From Pseudoalteromonas luteoviolacea B = ATCC 29581 (lineage in GTDB: Bacteria > Pseudomonadota > Gammaproteobacteria > Enterobacterales > Alteromonadaceae): DNA of 64,000 nt. The notes under the pieces are model-generated. The model did no database searches, had not been told where the DNA came from, and was given only the letters and a program-made list of their open reading frames with translations. A program made the translations under genes and the position numbers. The number at the start of each line of letters is the position of its first letter. Position 1 is the first letter of the stretch. The DNA is taken from assembly GCA_000333235.1 (NCBI GenBank), contig CAPN01000031.1:1-64000 (forward strand), written 5' to 3'. Below, one piece after another: positions 7,641 through 21,424 of the stretch.

Positions 7641-8423
7641 TTACTGATGCCAAAACGGCATACCTAAGGTGGGTGTTGATGGCGCGGCGATATCACGCTC
7701 AATCATCGCCCCCGCTTCGTAGCTAAAACGCCCCGCTTCCACCGCAGCTCGAAATGCTTTTGCCATGGTTTCAGGGCAACCTGCGCCTGCAACCGCGGAA
7801 TTCAGTAACACTGCATCATATCCTAATTCGAGCGCTTGGCAGGCATGCGAGGGTAAGCCAAGGCCGGCATCGACTATCAAGGTCATCTCGGATAAACGCT
7901 CACGAATAGTGCGCAGTGCATACGGATTCAGCAAACCTTTGCCTGTCCCAATCGGTGCGCCCCATGGCATGAGCACTTCACATCCAAGCTCAGCCAAACG
8001 CTGGCAAATCACTAAATCGTCAGTACAATAAGGCAGCACTTTGAAGCCATCGTCGATTAAAATCTTGGTTGCTTCAAGCAACGCGATGGGATCAGGCTGC
8101 AAATTGTATTCGTCCCCGATCAGCTCGAGCTTAATCCAATCAGTATCAAACACCTCTCGGCACATGTGCGCCAAGGTTACGGCTTCTTTCACGCTATGGC
8201 AGCCCGCCGTATTGGGTAAGATGGTTAAGTCCAGCGCCTTGATTAAATCCCAAAAATCCTGCCCAGCGGCGACCGAGTTTTGTCTACGTAGTGACACCGT
8301 CACTATCTGCGAACCCGATGCGCGAATGGATGCTTGCATGACCTCTGGTGATGGGTAGAGCGCCGAGCCTATCAATAAACGACTTTCAAACGACTGACCA
8401 TAAATGGTAAGAGCACAATTCAT
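7641..8423 (-). CDS. thiG: Thiazole synthase ThiG
   Basis: ThiG makes the thiazole phosphate ring from DXP, dehydroglycine and sulfur carried by ThiS. The TIM-barrel motifs VKLEL-like WIKLELIGD (K98, the expected Schiff-base lysine), [21 protein letters not shown] and [10 protein letters not shown] are present, and the 260-residue length matches the family. I choose the ATG at 8423, one base after the thiS stop, with GGTGG five bases upstream; a GTG at 8432 would add three residues and overlap thiS. Partners ThiS and ThiF flank it in the same operon. Confidence 0.95.
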   Translation of the reverse strand: MNCALTIYGQSFESRLLIGSALYPSPEVMQASIRASGSQIVTVSLRRQNSVAAGQDFWDLIKALDLTILPNTAGCHSVKEAVTLAHMCREVFDTDWIKLELIGDEYNLQPDPIALLEATKILIDDGFKVLPYCTDDLVICQRLAELGCEVLMPWGAPIGTGKGLLNPYALRTIRERLSEMTLIVDAGLGLPSHACQALELGYDAVLLNSAVAGAGCPETMAKAFRAAVEAGRFSYEAGAMIERDIAAPSTPTLGMPFWHQ

Positions 8424-8424
8424 C

Positions 8425-8619
8425 CTATCCACCTTGAATAGGTGACATCACATCGATGCTATCACCTTCCTTTAATTCGACTGCCGACAATTGGCTACGT
8501 GGCACAAATTGGCCATTAATCGCCACCGCAAACGGCGCTTTGGCTTTTTGTACTTCGAGTAATTCAAGTAGCGAGCTTGTCGTTGCCATTAACGTCTCGC
8601 CGTTGTAATTCAATTTCAT
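8425..8619 (-). CDS. thiS: Sulfur-carrier protein ThiS
   Basis: This 64-residue beta-grasp protein ends in Gly-Gly (SPIQGG), the tail that ThiF adenylates and that becomes the thiocarboxylate sulfur donor for ThiG. The order of small hydrophobic strands and the [12 protein letters not shown] segment are typical. Its start overlaps the thiO stop (ATGA), so it is translationally coupled to it. Confidence 0.95.
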   Translation of the reverse strand: MKLNYNGETLMATTSSLLELLEVQKAKAPFAVAINGQFVPRSQLSAVELKEGDSIDVMSPIQGG

Positions 8620-9620
8620 AACATGACCTCTGTTAATGCGTTTTTCACCACCAGTGGGGCGAGCAAGAAACCATGACGATACAGACCATTGATGCGGATA
8701 AGCGCACCGTCGCGTGTTACTTTGGGGCGATTGTCGTCAAATGCAGGGCGCAGACCCGCGCGAAGCGCCAGCACTCGCCCTTCGGCAAACCCGCTGTGTA
8801 CGGTGTAGGCGGCTGAGAGCAACTCTAGGGTTGAACGTACAGTGACGTCACCGGCATCTTGTGATTCAATTTCAGTCGCACCAATGACAAACTCGTGGTT
8901 AGGCTTGGGCGCAATATAAATCGGGTAACGTGGATGCATCAGGCGCACCGGGCGATTCAGCGTGACTTCGGGCGCGTAGATCCGCGCGACTTCCCCGCGC
9001 ACACCTCGAAGCCCTTGCATCTGCGCTTTAGCCCCAATGCCGCGACAATCCACTATCCAATCAAACGTGTCGTTACCGACTTGGTTACCATCAATGTTTA
9101 CTTTGGTGTGAAAATGGAACTGCACGCCAAGGCGCTTGAGTGTCTTAAAGCTGGCGGCATAAAAGGCCAAGTTATCAAGCTGCCCTTCACACGGTAAATA
9201 CACCCCTTGCGAAAAGCGCCCTGCCAGTTCCGGCTCCAGTGTGGCGATGTCAGTTTGGTTAAGCGATTGTGCACTGTGCCCAGCCAGTGGTTTTAAACGA
9301 CGGATAAAATTATGTAAGTCGCCACGGTCTTGTTGATGAGCCACCACCAGCGTGCCTGCTTGTTGAAACATCACAGGCAAATCCAGCTCTGCCAGCACGC
9401 CTTGCCAAAGCGGGATCGCGGCAAGACCTTGCTCTGCTAAGTCCGCTTCACAGATCACCGATTCCGCTAAAGGCGCAAGCATGGCAGCGGCAAGCGTGCC
9501 TGCACTGTCTACTGTGTTGGCATCACCTTGCTCAAACACACTCACTTGATGCGTTTTAGCCAGCATCAACGCGGCCAGTCGCCCAACTAATCCAAACCCA
9601 ATCACCGCTACTTTTGCCAT
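8616..9620 (-). CDS. thiO: Glycine oxidase ThiO (FAD-dependent)
   Basis: ThiO oxidises glycine to dehydroglycine using oxygen, supplying the thiazole synthase without the radical enzyme ThiH. The 334-residue protein opens with a Rossmann FAD site (VAVIGFGLVG) and has the DAO-family C-terminal pattern NGLYRHGFLLAP. The ATG at 9620 has AAGGG seven bases upstream and starts MAKVAV; the open frame extends six codons further to a GTG without better support. The presence of thiO and absence of thiH in the cluster indicates the aerobic route. It sits between thiC and thiS. Confidence 0.9.
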   Translation of the reverse strand: MAKVAVIGFGLVGRLAALMLAKTHQVSVFEQGDANTVDSAGTLAAAMLAPLAESVICEADLAEQGLAAIPLWQGVLAELDLPVMFQQAGTLVVAHQQDRGDLHNFIRRLKPLAGHSAQSLNQTDIATLEPELAGRFSQGVYLPCEGQLDNLAFYAASFKTLKRLGVQFHFHTKVNIDGNQVGNDTFDWIVDCRGIGAKAQMQGLRGVRGEVARIYAPEVTLNRPVRLMHPRYPIYIAPKPNHEFVIGATEIESQDAGDVTVRSTLELLSAAYTVHSGFAEGRVLALRAGLRPAFDDNRPKVTRDGALIRINGLYRHGFLLAPLVVKNALTEVML

Positions 9621-9756
9621 TGTGTTACCCTTTTTCACCTTTCACGACACGCTCCACCAGCCCAAACCTCGCGCTATCCAAAATAGACTACCCAAAATAG
9701 GCATGGTCACCAGTCCTTGACGACCACACCGATGGGTAAACCGATTTGACCGAACG

Positions 9757-11739
<1,983 letters not shown>

Positions 11740-11814
11740 TCAGATTTCCCACAACAGGAAGAGATAAAGCGAACGCTTTATATGGATCTAACTTGATAGC
11801 ACGACATGCATTAC

Positions 11815-11843
11815 CAAGTGCTAACAAAGCTGTTAGCTGCTTG
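11815..11843 (-). promoter_or_regulatory. Candidate expression-platform hairpin after the TPP aptamer
   Basis: On the minus strand GCTAACA and TGTTAGC form a 7-bp stem around GCTT directly after the aptamer. The stem can extend to CAAG...CTTG, where CAAG is the 3' strand of aptamer stem P1. The hairpin and P1 therefore compete for the same bases. No T run follows, which argues against a simple terminator and for control of translation or of downstream Rho access. This is inferred from sequence only. Confidence 0.5.
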
Positions 11844-11927
11844 TTCCCTACGCAGGTATAATCCTGATCAGGTTCACGGATCCCGCAATGATGCGATCTC
11901 AGCCCCAAAAAGGGCACTCCGACAAGT
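11840..11927 (-). promoter_or_regulatory. TPP riboswitch (thi box) controlling thiC
   Basis: Minus-strand sequence contains the hallmark segments of the TPP aptamer in order: ACTTGT (P1), CGGAGTGCCC, GGGGCTGAGAT, a variable P3 arm, GATCCGTGAACCTGATCAGG, TTATACCTGCGTAGGGAA and the closing ACAAG. High thiamin pyrophosphate is expected to repress the thiC-O-S-G-DE-F operon. It lies about 130 nt upstream of the thiC start. Confidence 0.95.
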
Positions 11928-11949
11928 AAACGAAATTTTGTTCCTGAGC

Positions 11950-11979
11950 AGTCTACCTGAGTTTCTAAATGAAAAACAA
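11950..11979 (-). promoter_or_regulatory. Possible promoter of the thi operon
   Basis: TTGTTT (11974-11979) and TAGACT (11950-11955) are spaced 18 bp on the minus strand and would start transcription about 15 bases before the aptamer, a usual distance for a riboswitch leader. The elements are only moderate matches to the sigma-70 consensus. Confidence 0.4.
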
Positions 11980-12082
11980 GTCCGATTACGTGAAGATAAA
12001 TCTGATTAACTTGATCATGTACGTTTCAGAGCGTCACCACACAGTTGTATTTCCAAAGGGTAAGTTACCTCAATACACTCGT

Positions 12083-12505
12083 TCAGCGAGCATCTGTTTC
12101 GACTGGTTTAAACACAAAGACTTGTTCGCCATTGAGTTCAAGTAACTCACCATTAAACTGTGCTTGAATGCCGTTTTGCATAGAAGTTAAAAGTTGATGT
12201 TCTAGTGCATTACTTTGCTCATCACAAAGTTTTCGTGTCATGCCGACATTTTTAATGACTAAGGTGTCATGTGTAGTTTGAGCTTCGCCAAAAAATCGAT
12301 TACAGCCTGACGAACCTGAGATTTGTAGGGCATCAATAAAACGCAATGAGACAGGCGTCGCGATTGTTGGGCTTTTACCATCCACGCTTATTAAACGCCA
12401 AGCAGTGTGTTTTAATGCATTTTCAGTCACGCTAGGGGTAGCATTGCACCCACTTAAACTACATAACAGAGCAAAAAAAACAAAGGTAAAAACAAAACGA
12501 TTCAT
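12083..12505 (-). CDS. META-domain (HslJ-like) lipoprotein
   Basis: The 140-residue product begins with a lipoprotein signal (MNRFVFTFVFFALLCSLSGC; lipobox LSGC) and should be attached to the outer or inner membrane. The mature part has the META/HslJ hallmarks: W-R-L near the start, SGSSGCNRFFG, and MTRKLC. E. coli HslJ is a heat-inducible lipoprotein linked to novobiocin tolerance; the molecular role is not known. The ATG at 12505 is chosen because it gives a complete signal peptide; the open frame runs 27 codons further upstream without one. It is downstream of, and on the same strand as, the thioesterase gene. Confidence 0.85.
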   Translation of the reverse strand: MNRFVFTFVFFALLCSLSGCNATPSVTENALKHTAWRLISVDGKSPTIATPVSLRFIDALQISGSSGCNRFFGEAQTTHDTLVIKNVGMTRKLCDEQSNALEHQLLTSMQNGIQAQFNGELLELNGEQVFVFKPVETDAR

Positions 12506-12600
12506 GGCGTATAACTTCACTATTAACTCTTTGAAAGTATACACTGAGCATGCAAAGAGACACAGTAAAAATGTCCCTTTTAGCATGATTTGTCTAGGTA

Positions 12601-12993
12601 TTAGGCAATAAACAGCTTATCTACTTCTATAGGTAAAAATGGACGCCCTTTTTCATTAACAGACGTTCCTATAATCAGCGCATCCAACATCAGTTTATTG
12701 TCTTGAGTGCGGATCACCCGTTGTTTAAAACCAAATTTCAATTTACTGAGCCGCGTCGGCTCAACCTCAACGTAAAACGCATCGCCTGGTTTTAGTGAAT
12801 CTTTAAAGTCCATTTCAGCTCGGATCACGACAAGGTTAATTCTATCTTCTGCTAACTTTGCAAAATCAACACCATTTTCAAGTAGAAACTCATGGCGAGC
12901 ATGTTCCAAATAATTAAAATATACGCCGTTATTCACGATTCCTTGCAAGTCACATTCGTAATCCCGCACTTTTAGCGCTAGTTTAAACGTCAT
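12601..12993 (-). CDS. Acyl-CoA thioesterase, hotdog (4HBT/YbgC-like)
   Basis: A single hotdog fold of 130 residues is indicated by the N-terminal motif VRDYECDLQGIVNN followed by YFNYLEHAR, in which the Asp of ECD is the expected catalytic residue. Such enzymes hydrolyse acyl-CoA thioesters in the cytoplasm; the exact substrate cannot be read from the sequence. AAAGAGA precedes the ATG. It diverges from the TonB-dependent receptor and is followed by the META-domain lipoprotein 95 nt downstream. Confidence 0.85.
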   Translation of the reverse strand: MTFKLALKVRDYECDLQGIVNNGVYFNYLEHARHEFLLENGVDFAKLAEDRINLVVIRAEMDFKDSLKPGDAFYVEVEPTRLSKLKFGFKQRVIRTQDNKLMLDALIIGTSVNEKGRPFLPIEVDKLFIA

Positions 12994-13125
12994 TCTCTTT
13001 GATCCTTTCTCTTTATTTTGTCCGTTTATACCACATCAAAATAATAAACTGGTCTGCTCTATTTCGCTGTTATCATGGAGTGTATTTGTTAAAATACCGG
13101 TACTAATGATGGAACTGAATAAATT

Positions 13126-15207
13126 ATGAAACGAAATCTTTCTGTACTTGCATGTGTCATGCTACCTATTTTTCATGGTGTAGCGTATGCTTCTACTACC
13201 GATCTTGAAACCATTGAAGTCACTGGTGATGTTCAAAAAGAACACCTCCTTACACTTTCTGCCAGTGCAAGCGTTTTCGCAGATACACAGCTTCAAGAAC
13301 GTGGCGCGCTCCATTTAGAAAACGTGCTCAACCAAGCCGCCAACATTAACTTTACTGCTGGGGCATCGCGCGGCAAGTTTATTCAGATGCGCGGTGTGGG
13401 GCTTCGTTCACAATTTGTTGATCCCATCAATCCAAGCGTAGCATTGCTAATTGATGGCGTTAATTACTCGGGCCTCGGCGGCGCGGGTATTTTGTTTGAT
13501 ACTGAGCAAGTCAGTATTTTCCGAGGTCCGCAAGGCACTCGTTTTGGTGCGGATGCACTTGCCGGCGTCATTCAAATTGATGGCGTCTCTGCATCATCGG
13601 ATAACCGCTTAAAACTTCATCTAGGTGCAGGAAGTCAAAATGCAATTCAAGCGGGCGTTGCTGCAGGTACAAAGATTACCGAACATACTGCCATTCGAGC
13701 GAGTTATTACCAAAATACAACCGATGGATATGTCGATAACGCTTACTTAGATAAACCAACACAAGATATTGACGAATCATTTGCCCGTGTTGCGTTTGAA
13801 ACAAGCCCACTTATTGATCTCACAAGCTCCCTTGTCCTGCATTTTATAGATATCGATAATGGCTATGATGGTTTTACTTTAGATAACTCACGTATCAGTG
13901 TCGCAGATGAACCAGGTAAAGATAATCAAGACAGTACTGCGGGTGCTTGGAAAGTAAAATACCAAGGCTTCAATGCGTTCAATGTCACTGCAAATATAAC
14001 CCACTTAGACGCTGATTTGTTGTACAGCTACGATGAAGATTGGGTTTGTAATAATCCGGAGCAGGCAGCTTTGTGTGAGGCAGGCTTGCATGAGTGGGGT
14101 TATAGCTCAACAGACAGCTACCAGCGAGACCGAAAAGACTCGAGTTTCGAGCTCCAATTTTCTGGCAAACAAAACGACTGGTTAGTAGGGATCATTGGTC
14201 AGCAGCGCGACATTGACTTAATTCGTCAGTACACGTGGTTAAGCACCGATTTTGCCTCAACGTACGAAGTAGACAATATTGCCTTGTTTGGTCAGAAAGA
14301 GACCTTACTCAATGAACAAACACGCCTAATCACAGGGCTACGCCTTGAAAAGTATGAAGGTAACTATGAGGATAGCTACGCTATTTCCGCATCAACCAAT
14401 GATACGATGATCGGTGGTAAAGTCGCTTTAGAATATCAAGTGGTGCCAAAAACCATGATATACACCAGTTTAACTCGTGGTTTTAAAGCCGGCGGCATTA
14501 ACAGTGAAGCCCTCGCTAAAGCACAAGATGAAGGACTCGCGTTACCTCCTCAAAACCAACAGTTTGCGCCTGAATATTTATGGAATGCAGAATTTGGCGT
14601 ACGTGGTGTTTCTATCGATAACAAACACACATTACGTTTAACCGCATTCTATATGCACCGTGAAGATATGCAGCTCAAAGCTTGGAAAGTTCAAGACCAA
14701 CGCTTTGCAGGTTATATTGATAATGCCGATGGCGGAACAAGCTATGGAATTGAAATTGAAGGACAATATCAATTTGATACTCCTTTTAGCTTAAACTACA
14801 GCCTAGGTTATCTCAATACAGAAATCGATGACTTTGTCACGCAAAATGGAGACAACCAAGATGGACGTGATCAAGCGCAAGCGCCAAAATACCAATATGC
14901 GTTGACAGGGCGTTATGACTTAAATCCTCAGTGGCAATTGAGTCTAGGTATAGAAGGGAAAGACGACTATTATTTCTCTGATAGCCACAACTCGAAAGCG
15001 CCTAGTCAAAATCTAGTTAATGCAGGGATCCGTTTCACTGAAGGTGCATGGCGGATCAATGCGTACCTGCGCAACGCGTTCGACAAAGATGTACCGGTAC
15101 GTGGTTTCGAATTTGGTAACGATCCGCGCGATTTCTATGAAACGCACACCTATGTGCAATGGGGCGAACCTCGAGTGTGGGGTCTGAGTGTAAATTACGA
15201 ACTTTAG
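13126..15207 (+). CDS. TonB-dependent outer-membrane receptor
   Basis: The 693-residue protein has a signal peptide (cleavage near AYAS), a TonB-box-like LETIEVTG at about 27-34, a plug domain with FIQMRGVG and the conserved FRGPQGTRFGADALAG, and a 22-strand-type barrel with SLTRGFKAGGIN and a final WGLSVNYEL. The terminal residue is Leu rather than the usual aromatic. It imports a ligand such as a siderophore, cobalamin or sugar, but no substrate gene is nearby and I see no clear Fur box upstream, so the ligand is unknown. A strong terminator follows. Confidence 0.92.
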   Translation: MKRNLSVLACVMLPIFHGVAYASTTDLETIEVTGDVQKEHLLTLSASASVFADTQLQERGALHLENVLNQAANINFTAGASRGKFIQMRGVGLRSQFVDPINPSVALLIDGVNYSGLGGAGILFDTEQVSIFRGPQGTRFGADALAGVIQIDGVSASSDNRLKLHLGAGSQNAIQAGVAAGTKITEHTAIRASYYQNTTDGYVDNAYLDKPTQDIDESFARVAFETSPLIDLTSSLVLHFIDIDNGYDGFTLDNSRISVADEPGKDNQDSTAGAWKVKYQGFNAFNVTANITHLDADLLYSYDEDWVCNNPEQAALCEAGLHEWGYSSTDSYQRDRKDSSFELQFSGKQNDWLVGIIGQQRDIDLIRQYTWLSTDFASTYEVDNIALFGQKETLLNEQTRLITGLRLEKYEGNYEDSYAISASTNDTMIGGKVALEYQVVPKTMIYTSLTRGFKAGGINSEALAKAQDEGLALPPQNQQFAPEYLWNAEFGVRGVSIDNKHTLRLTAFYMHREDMQLKAWKVQDQRFAGYIDNADGGTSYGIEIEGQYQFDTPFSLNYSLGYLNTEIDDFVTQNGDNQDGRDQAQAPKYQYALTGRYDLNPQWQLSLGIEGKDDYYFSDSHNSKAPSQNLVNAGIRFTEGAWRINAYLRNAFDKDVPVRGFEFGNDPRDFYETHTYVQWGEPRVWGLSVNYEL

Positions 15208-15230
15208 ACATGAAATATTTAATGAAATGA

Positions 15231-15258
15231 AAAAGCGGCCAATGGCCGCTTTCTTTTT
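15231..15258. terminator. Bidirectional terminator between TonB receptor and speD
   Basis: AAAGCGGCC and GGCCGCTTT form a 9-bp stem around AAT, with CTTTTT on the right and AAAAA on the left. It can stop both the rightward receptor transcript and the leftward speD transcript, which converge here. Confidence 0.9.
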
Positions 15259-15291
15259 GGTCGTCACAAAGCAGTAAAGCCGCTTGGTGAC

Positions 15292-16104
15292 CTACTCTGC
15301 ATACGGCAAATTACGGCCGTAGAATACTTCTTGTATTTCGCGAGTCAGTTTGTGACGAATTTCTTCCTCTTCTTCTACGCTTAAATCATCCGTCGTTACA
15401 CCGAATAAATAGGCGTTCAAATCTGTGTTTTTCAACATCATCTTAGTATGGAAAAGGTTTTCTTGATACACATTGACGTCCATCATTTGGTACGCTTCTT
15501 TCGTATCTTCAGTCATGTAATTTTGGATCGAGTTAATTTCGTGATCGATGTAATGTTTTACACCATTCACATCACGAGTGAATCCACGCACTCGGTAGTC
15601 AATCGTAACTACATCTGACTCTAACTTATGGATCAAAAAGTTTAGTGCTTTCAAAGGCGAAATCACACCACACGTTGAAACCTCAATGTCGGCACGGAAA
15701 GTACAAATGCCATCGTGCGGATGAGATTCAGGGTACGTGTGAACACAAATGTGACTTTTATCCAAATGCGCAACGACTGCACCAGGTAATGGACCTGGTG
15801 TTTCATCGTCCACAAATGAATCACGATTTTCAACTGGCTCCTCAGAAACCAAAATCGTCACGCTTGCACCTTGTGGATCGTAATCTTGACGCGCAATATT
15901 TAGGATGTTTGCACCGATGATATCTACAACTTCACCTAGAATATCCGTTAAACGGTCTGCGCTGTATTGCTCGTCAATATACTCAATGTAATCTTGACGC
16001 TGTTGCTCTGTTTGCGCATAGCAAATATCATAAATACTGAAGCTTAAACTTTTAGTTAAGTTGTTAAAGCCATGGAGTTTGATTTTATTAAAGGGCTTGC
16101 TCAC
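15292..16104 (-). CDS. speD: S-adenosylmethionine decarboxylase proenzyme
   Basis: SpeD makes decarboxylated SAM, the aminopropyl donor for spermidine synthesis. The 270 residues match the long E. coli-type enzyme. The self-cleavage site is K116-S117 in [15 protein letters not shown]117 becomes the pyruvoyl group. The following conserved [15 protein letters not shown] is also present. No speE is adjacent, so spermidine synthase must be elsewhere or the pathway runs through other polyamines. It converges on the TonB receptor and has its own terminator on the right side. Confidence 0.96.
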   Translation of the reverse strand: MSKPFNKIKLHGFNNLTKSLSFSIYDICYAQTEQQRQDYIEYIDEQYSADRLTDILGEVVDIIGANILNIARQDYDPQGASVTILVSEEPVENRDSFVDDETPGPLPGAVVAHLDKSHICVHTYPESHPHDGICTFRADIEVSTCGVISPLKALNFLIHKLESDVVTIDYRVRGFTRDVNGVKHYIDHEINSIQNYMTEDTKEAYQMMDVNVYQENLFHTKMMLKNTDLNAYLFGVTTDDLSVEEEEEIRHKLTREIQEVFYGRNLPYAE

Positions 16105-16182
16105 GTTAAATCAACCTTATAACATGTCAAATCTGCTTTGCAGAACCAAAAGTTCGCGGATTTTATACGAAAACGCCCCTGC

Positions 16183-16208
16183 AAAAAAGCGATATTTTTA
16201 ATCGCTTT
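16183..16208 (-). terminator. Terminator overlapping the end of the OsmC-like gene
   Basis: On the minus strand AAAGCGAT, loop TAAAAAT, ATCGCTTTTTT form a stem with six T residues. The left arm of the hairpin overlaps the last codons and stop of the OsmC-like gene, a compact arrangement. It separates that gene from speD. Confidence 0.85.
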
Positions 16209-16605
16209 CTACAACTTCAAAGCTATGCGTAATTTCAACTGCTTTTTCAAGCATTAACGCGACCGAACAATATTTCTCTGCAGAGAGCTTTACGGCACGT
16301 TCGACATGGTTTTCTGATACCCCTACACCACGAACAATAAAATGTAAATTCATTTTGGTAAAGACTCGCGGCGCACTTTCGGCTCGCTCAGCGGTTAATT
16401 TCACTTCAACGCCGCGCACAGTTTGACGTGCTTTATTTAAAATGCTCACGACGTCAACCGAAGAGCAACATCCCGCAGACATTAACACCATCTCCATAGG
16501 ACTGGGCGCTGCACTGTCTTTTCCTGCATCAAAGACCACATTATGACCTGAATGAGAACGACCAATAAACGTATCACCTTCAACCCACTTTACTACCGCT
16601 TCCAT
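16198..16605 (-). CDS. OsmC-family peroxiredoxin-like protein (YhfA type)
   Basis: OsmC proteins reduce organic hydroperoxides with a pair of cysteines. This 135-residue member has SAGCCSSVD (C46/C47) and EKYCSVALML (C113), the two expected redox positions, and GKDSAAPSPMEMVL typical of the YhfA subgroup. Substrate preference cannot be told from sequence, and YhfA-type proteins are little studied. The gene stands alone between a terminator at each side. Confidence 0.88.
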   Translation of the reverse strand: MEAVVKWVEGDTFIGRSHSGHNVVFDAGKDSAAPSPMEMVLMSAGCCSSVDVVSILNKARQTVRGVEVKLTAERAESAPRVFTKMNLHFIVRGVGVSENHVERAVKLSAEKYCSVALMLEKAVEITHSFEVVESD

Positions 16606-16716
16606 TGTTATTACCTCTTGATATACCTATTATATTTAATACTTAACAAGTTGGAGAACTTGAATGCTTTATATACCCAATCTACCTAGAGATGTTTGGC
16701 TATAAACATAAAGGGT

Positions 16717-16747
16717 AATAAAAACAAACCGCGCTAATTAAGCGCGG
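16717..16747 (-). terminator. Terminator after the 111-residue protein gene
   Basis: On the minus strand CCGCGC and GCGCGG flank TTAATT, followed by TTTGTTTTTATT. It lies 28 bases after the stop of the leftward gene at 16775-17110. Confidence 0.9.
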
Positions 16748-16774
16748 CGTTATTATGACGTATTGCGATTGCTA

Positions 16775-17110
16775 CTACACAGCTGAATCGAATAAGTTTT
16801 TAACTAAACCGGCAAATTCTTCAATAAACGCGCGCTGCTCTTCTGTCACTCGTTTATCGGTGACACTTGAAAGCACTTCTTGTAGATCATAAACGATGCC
16901 ATCTATCTCTCGAACAATCATGCTACGCTGCTCTGTTGTCAAAGACGTATTTTGCTCACATAGTCGGATCACATGCTCTGCAATCACATCTTCAATCAAT
17001 TCCATTACCGTTGGCGCATTGGGTTTTACCACACCAGGTTTTTCAAACAAGGCAAGATTGTGAGTCAAATACATCACTAATTCATCGTACCCTTGTTTAT
17101 CTAATACCAT
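16775..17110 (-). CDS. Small acidic helical protein, probably DUF3802 family
   Basis: The 111 residues are acidic and helical with no signal peptide or membrane segment, so the protein is cytoplasmic. The pattern GYDELVMYLTHNLALFE, an internal CEQN, and the C-terminal FIEEFAGLVKNLFD resemble, from memory, the small DUF3802 proteins found in Alteromonadales; this assignment was not checked. Function is unknown. It lies alone, with a terminator after it and the ast terminator upstream, so it is not part of the ast operon despite the shared strand. Confidence 0.75.
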   Translation of the reverse strand: MVLDKQGYDELVMYLTHNLALFEKPGVVKPNAPTVMELIEDVIAEHVIRLCEQNTSLTTEQRSMIVREIDGIVYDLQEVLSSVTDKRVTEEQRAFIEEFAGLVKNLFDSAV

Positions 17111-17198
17111 ATTAGGCTACCTCATCATTATTTTTCGCGCTTACTTTGATTTAAGCAGAAAGTGATCTTGAATGCTACTTTTGTCCATCAACAGACAT

Positions 17199-17225
17199 AA
17201 AAAAAGCAGCTTACGCTGCTTTTTC
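17199..17225 (-). terminator. Terminator of the astCAD operon
   Basis: AAAAAGCAGC, TTAC-type loop and GCTGCTTTTTTT form a stem with a seven-T tract on the minus strand, 77 bases after the astD stop. The plus strand also ends in TTTTT, so it can act both ways. Confidence 0.9.
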
Positions 17226-17301
17226 TCACCCCTTTGGATTAGGGCTTCTTTACCGAGCTTCTTATATAGAAACAGGTTCTAAGTACTTTAAACCTGCCGA
17301 G

Positions 17302-18783
<1,482 letters not shown>

Positions 18784-18788
18784 CTATG

Positions 18789-19805
18789 TTAAATGGTTGC
18801 GATGGTGAGAGAATCACCCTCTTGTACGAGTAGCGCATCAGCAACGGCTTGAGTAAGCACCACAGATCCAGAATCTGGATTGAGGGTTAATTCAATTACC
18901 GCGGCTCGATAGTCAATTAGTTTACCATTAGCGACCATGTATGGGGAACCGCCTTGATTCGACCCTATTTTAACGGTTTTAGTAACAGACTCACGAACTG
19001 TGCGAATATTGTCAACTTGCGCTTCAACCGTCGGCCCTGCATCAAAAATATCGACGTAACCATTGAACGTGAAGCCCTCACTTTTCAAAAGTTCGATTGC
19101 CGGGCGCGTATTGTCGTGAACTTGACCTACTACTGCTTGCGCTTCTTTACTCAATAAGTTGATGTAAATTGGGTACTTTGGCATTAATTCAGCAATAAAA
19201 ACTTTTTGTCCAATACCGGTCAAATAATCTGCTGTTGGGAAGTCCATCGAGAAAAAGTGTTCTTCTAACCACTGCCAGAATGGACTATTGCCATGCGCAT
19301 CTGACACACCTCGCATTTCTGCAATGACGGTATCAGCAAAACGTGTTTTATTATCTTTAATAAACAAGAAGCGCGACTTAGATAACAGCTTGCCATTGTA
19401 TTTTTGACGATATTGAGGACGTAAGAATAAAGTACACAGCTCCGTTGCGCCCGTATAATCATTACACAATGTTAAAATATCAACGGCTTTATAGACATTG
19501 AGCGTGCGCGATGAGTGGATCACTTTCGATTGATGATAGTGATAAAACGCATCCTCAAGACCAACAGCGGCTTCAATTGCAGACGTACCGACAACATCGC
19601 CTGTTACGGTGTCTTCTAAAACAAACAAATAACCTTCATCGTGTGGGTGATCTGCTTCTTTACTAAATGACGCAATTGAACGAGAAATTTTATTTTGTAA
19701 CAACTCTTCGTGCACAGGTAACGAAGTAAAACCATGACCAGACTCATGCGCAATATTAAGCAAAGCTGGGAAATCACTTTCTCGGATTGGGCGAAGAACT
19801 AACAT
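18789..19805 (-). CDS. astA: Arginine N-succinyltransferase AstA
   Basis: AstA transfers succinyl from succinyl-CoA to arginine, the entry step of the AST pathway. The 338-residue protein starts with the family's LRPIRESDFPAL, contains ELCTLFLRP, YNGKLLSKSRFLF, EMRGVSDAHGNSPFW and the C-terminal FDAGPTVEAQV. It lies between astC and astD on the same strand with gaps of 75 and 14 nt. Confidence 0.96.
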   Translation of the reverse strand: MLVLRPIRESDFPALLNIAHESGHGFTSLPVHEELLQNKISRSIASFSKEADHPHDEGYLFVLEDTVTGDVVGTSAIEAAVGLEDAFYHYHQSKVIHSSRTLNVYKAVDILTLCNDYTGATELCTLFLRPQYRQKYNGKLLSKSRFLFIKDNKTRFADTVIAEMRGVSDAHGNSPFWQWLEEHFFSMDFPTADYLTGIGQKVFIAELMPKYPIYINLLSKEAQAVVGQVHDNTRPAIELLKSEGFTFNGYVDIFDAGPTVEAQVDNIRTVRESVTKTVKIGSNQGGSPYMVANGKLIDYRAAVIELTLNPDSGSVVLTQAVADALLVQEGDSLTIATI

Positions 19806-19880
19806 GAGCTCGCTTACTCCCCATATAAAAATTGACTTTAAATCGAGGTGAGTTCCCTCACCTCAGCCTGTAATACCTTC

Positions 19881-21424
<1,544 letters not shown>

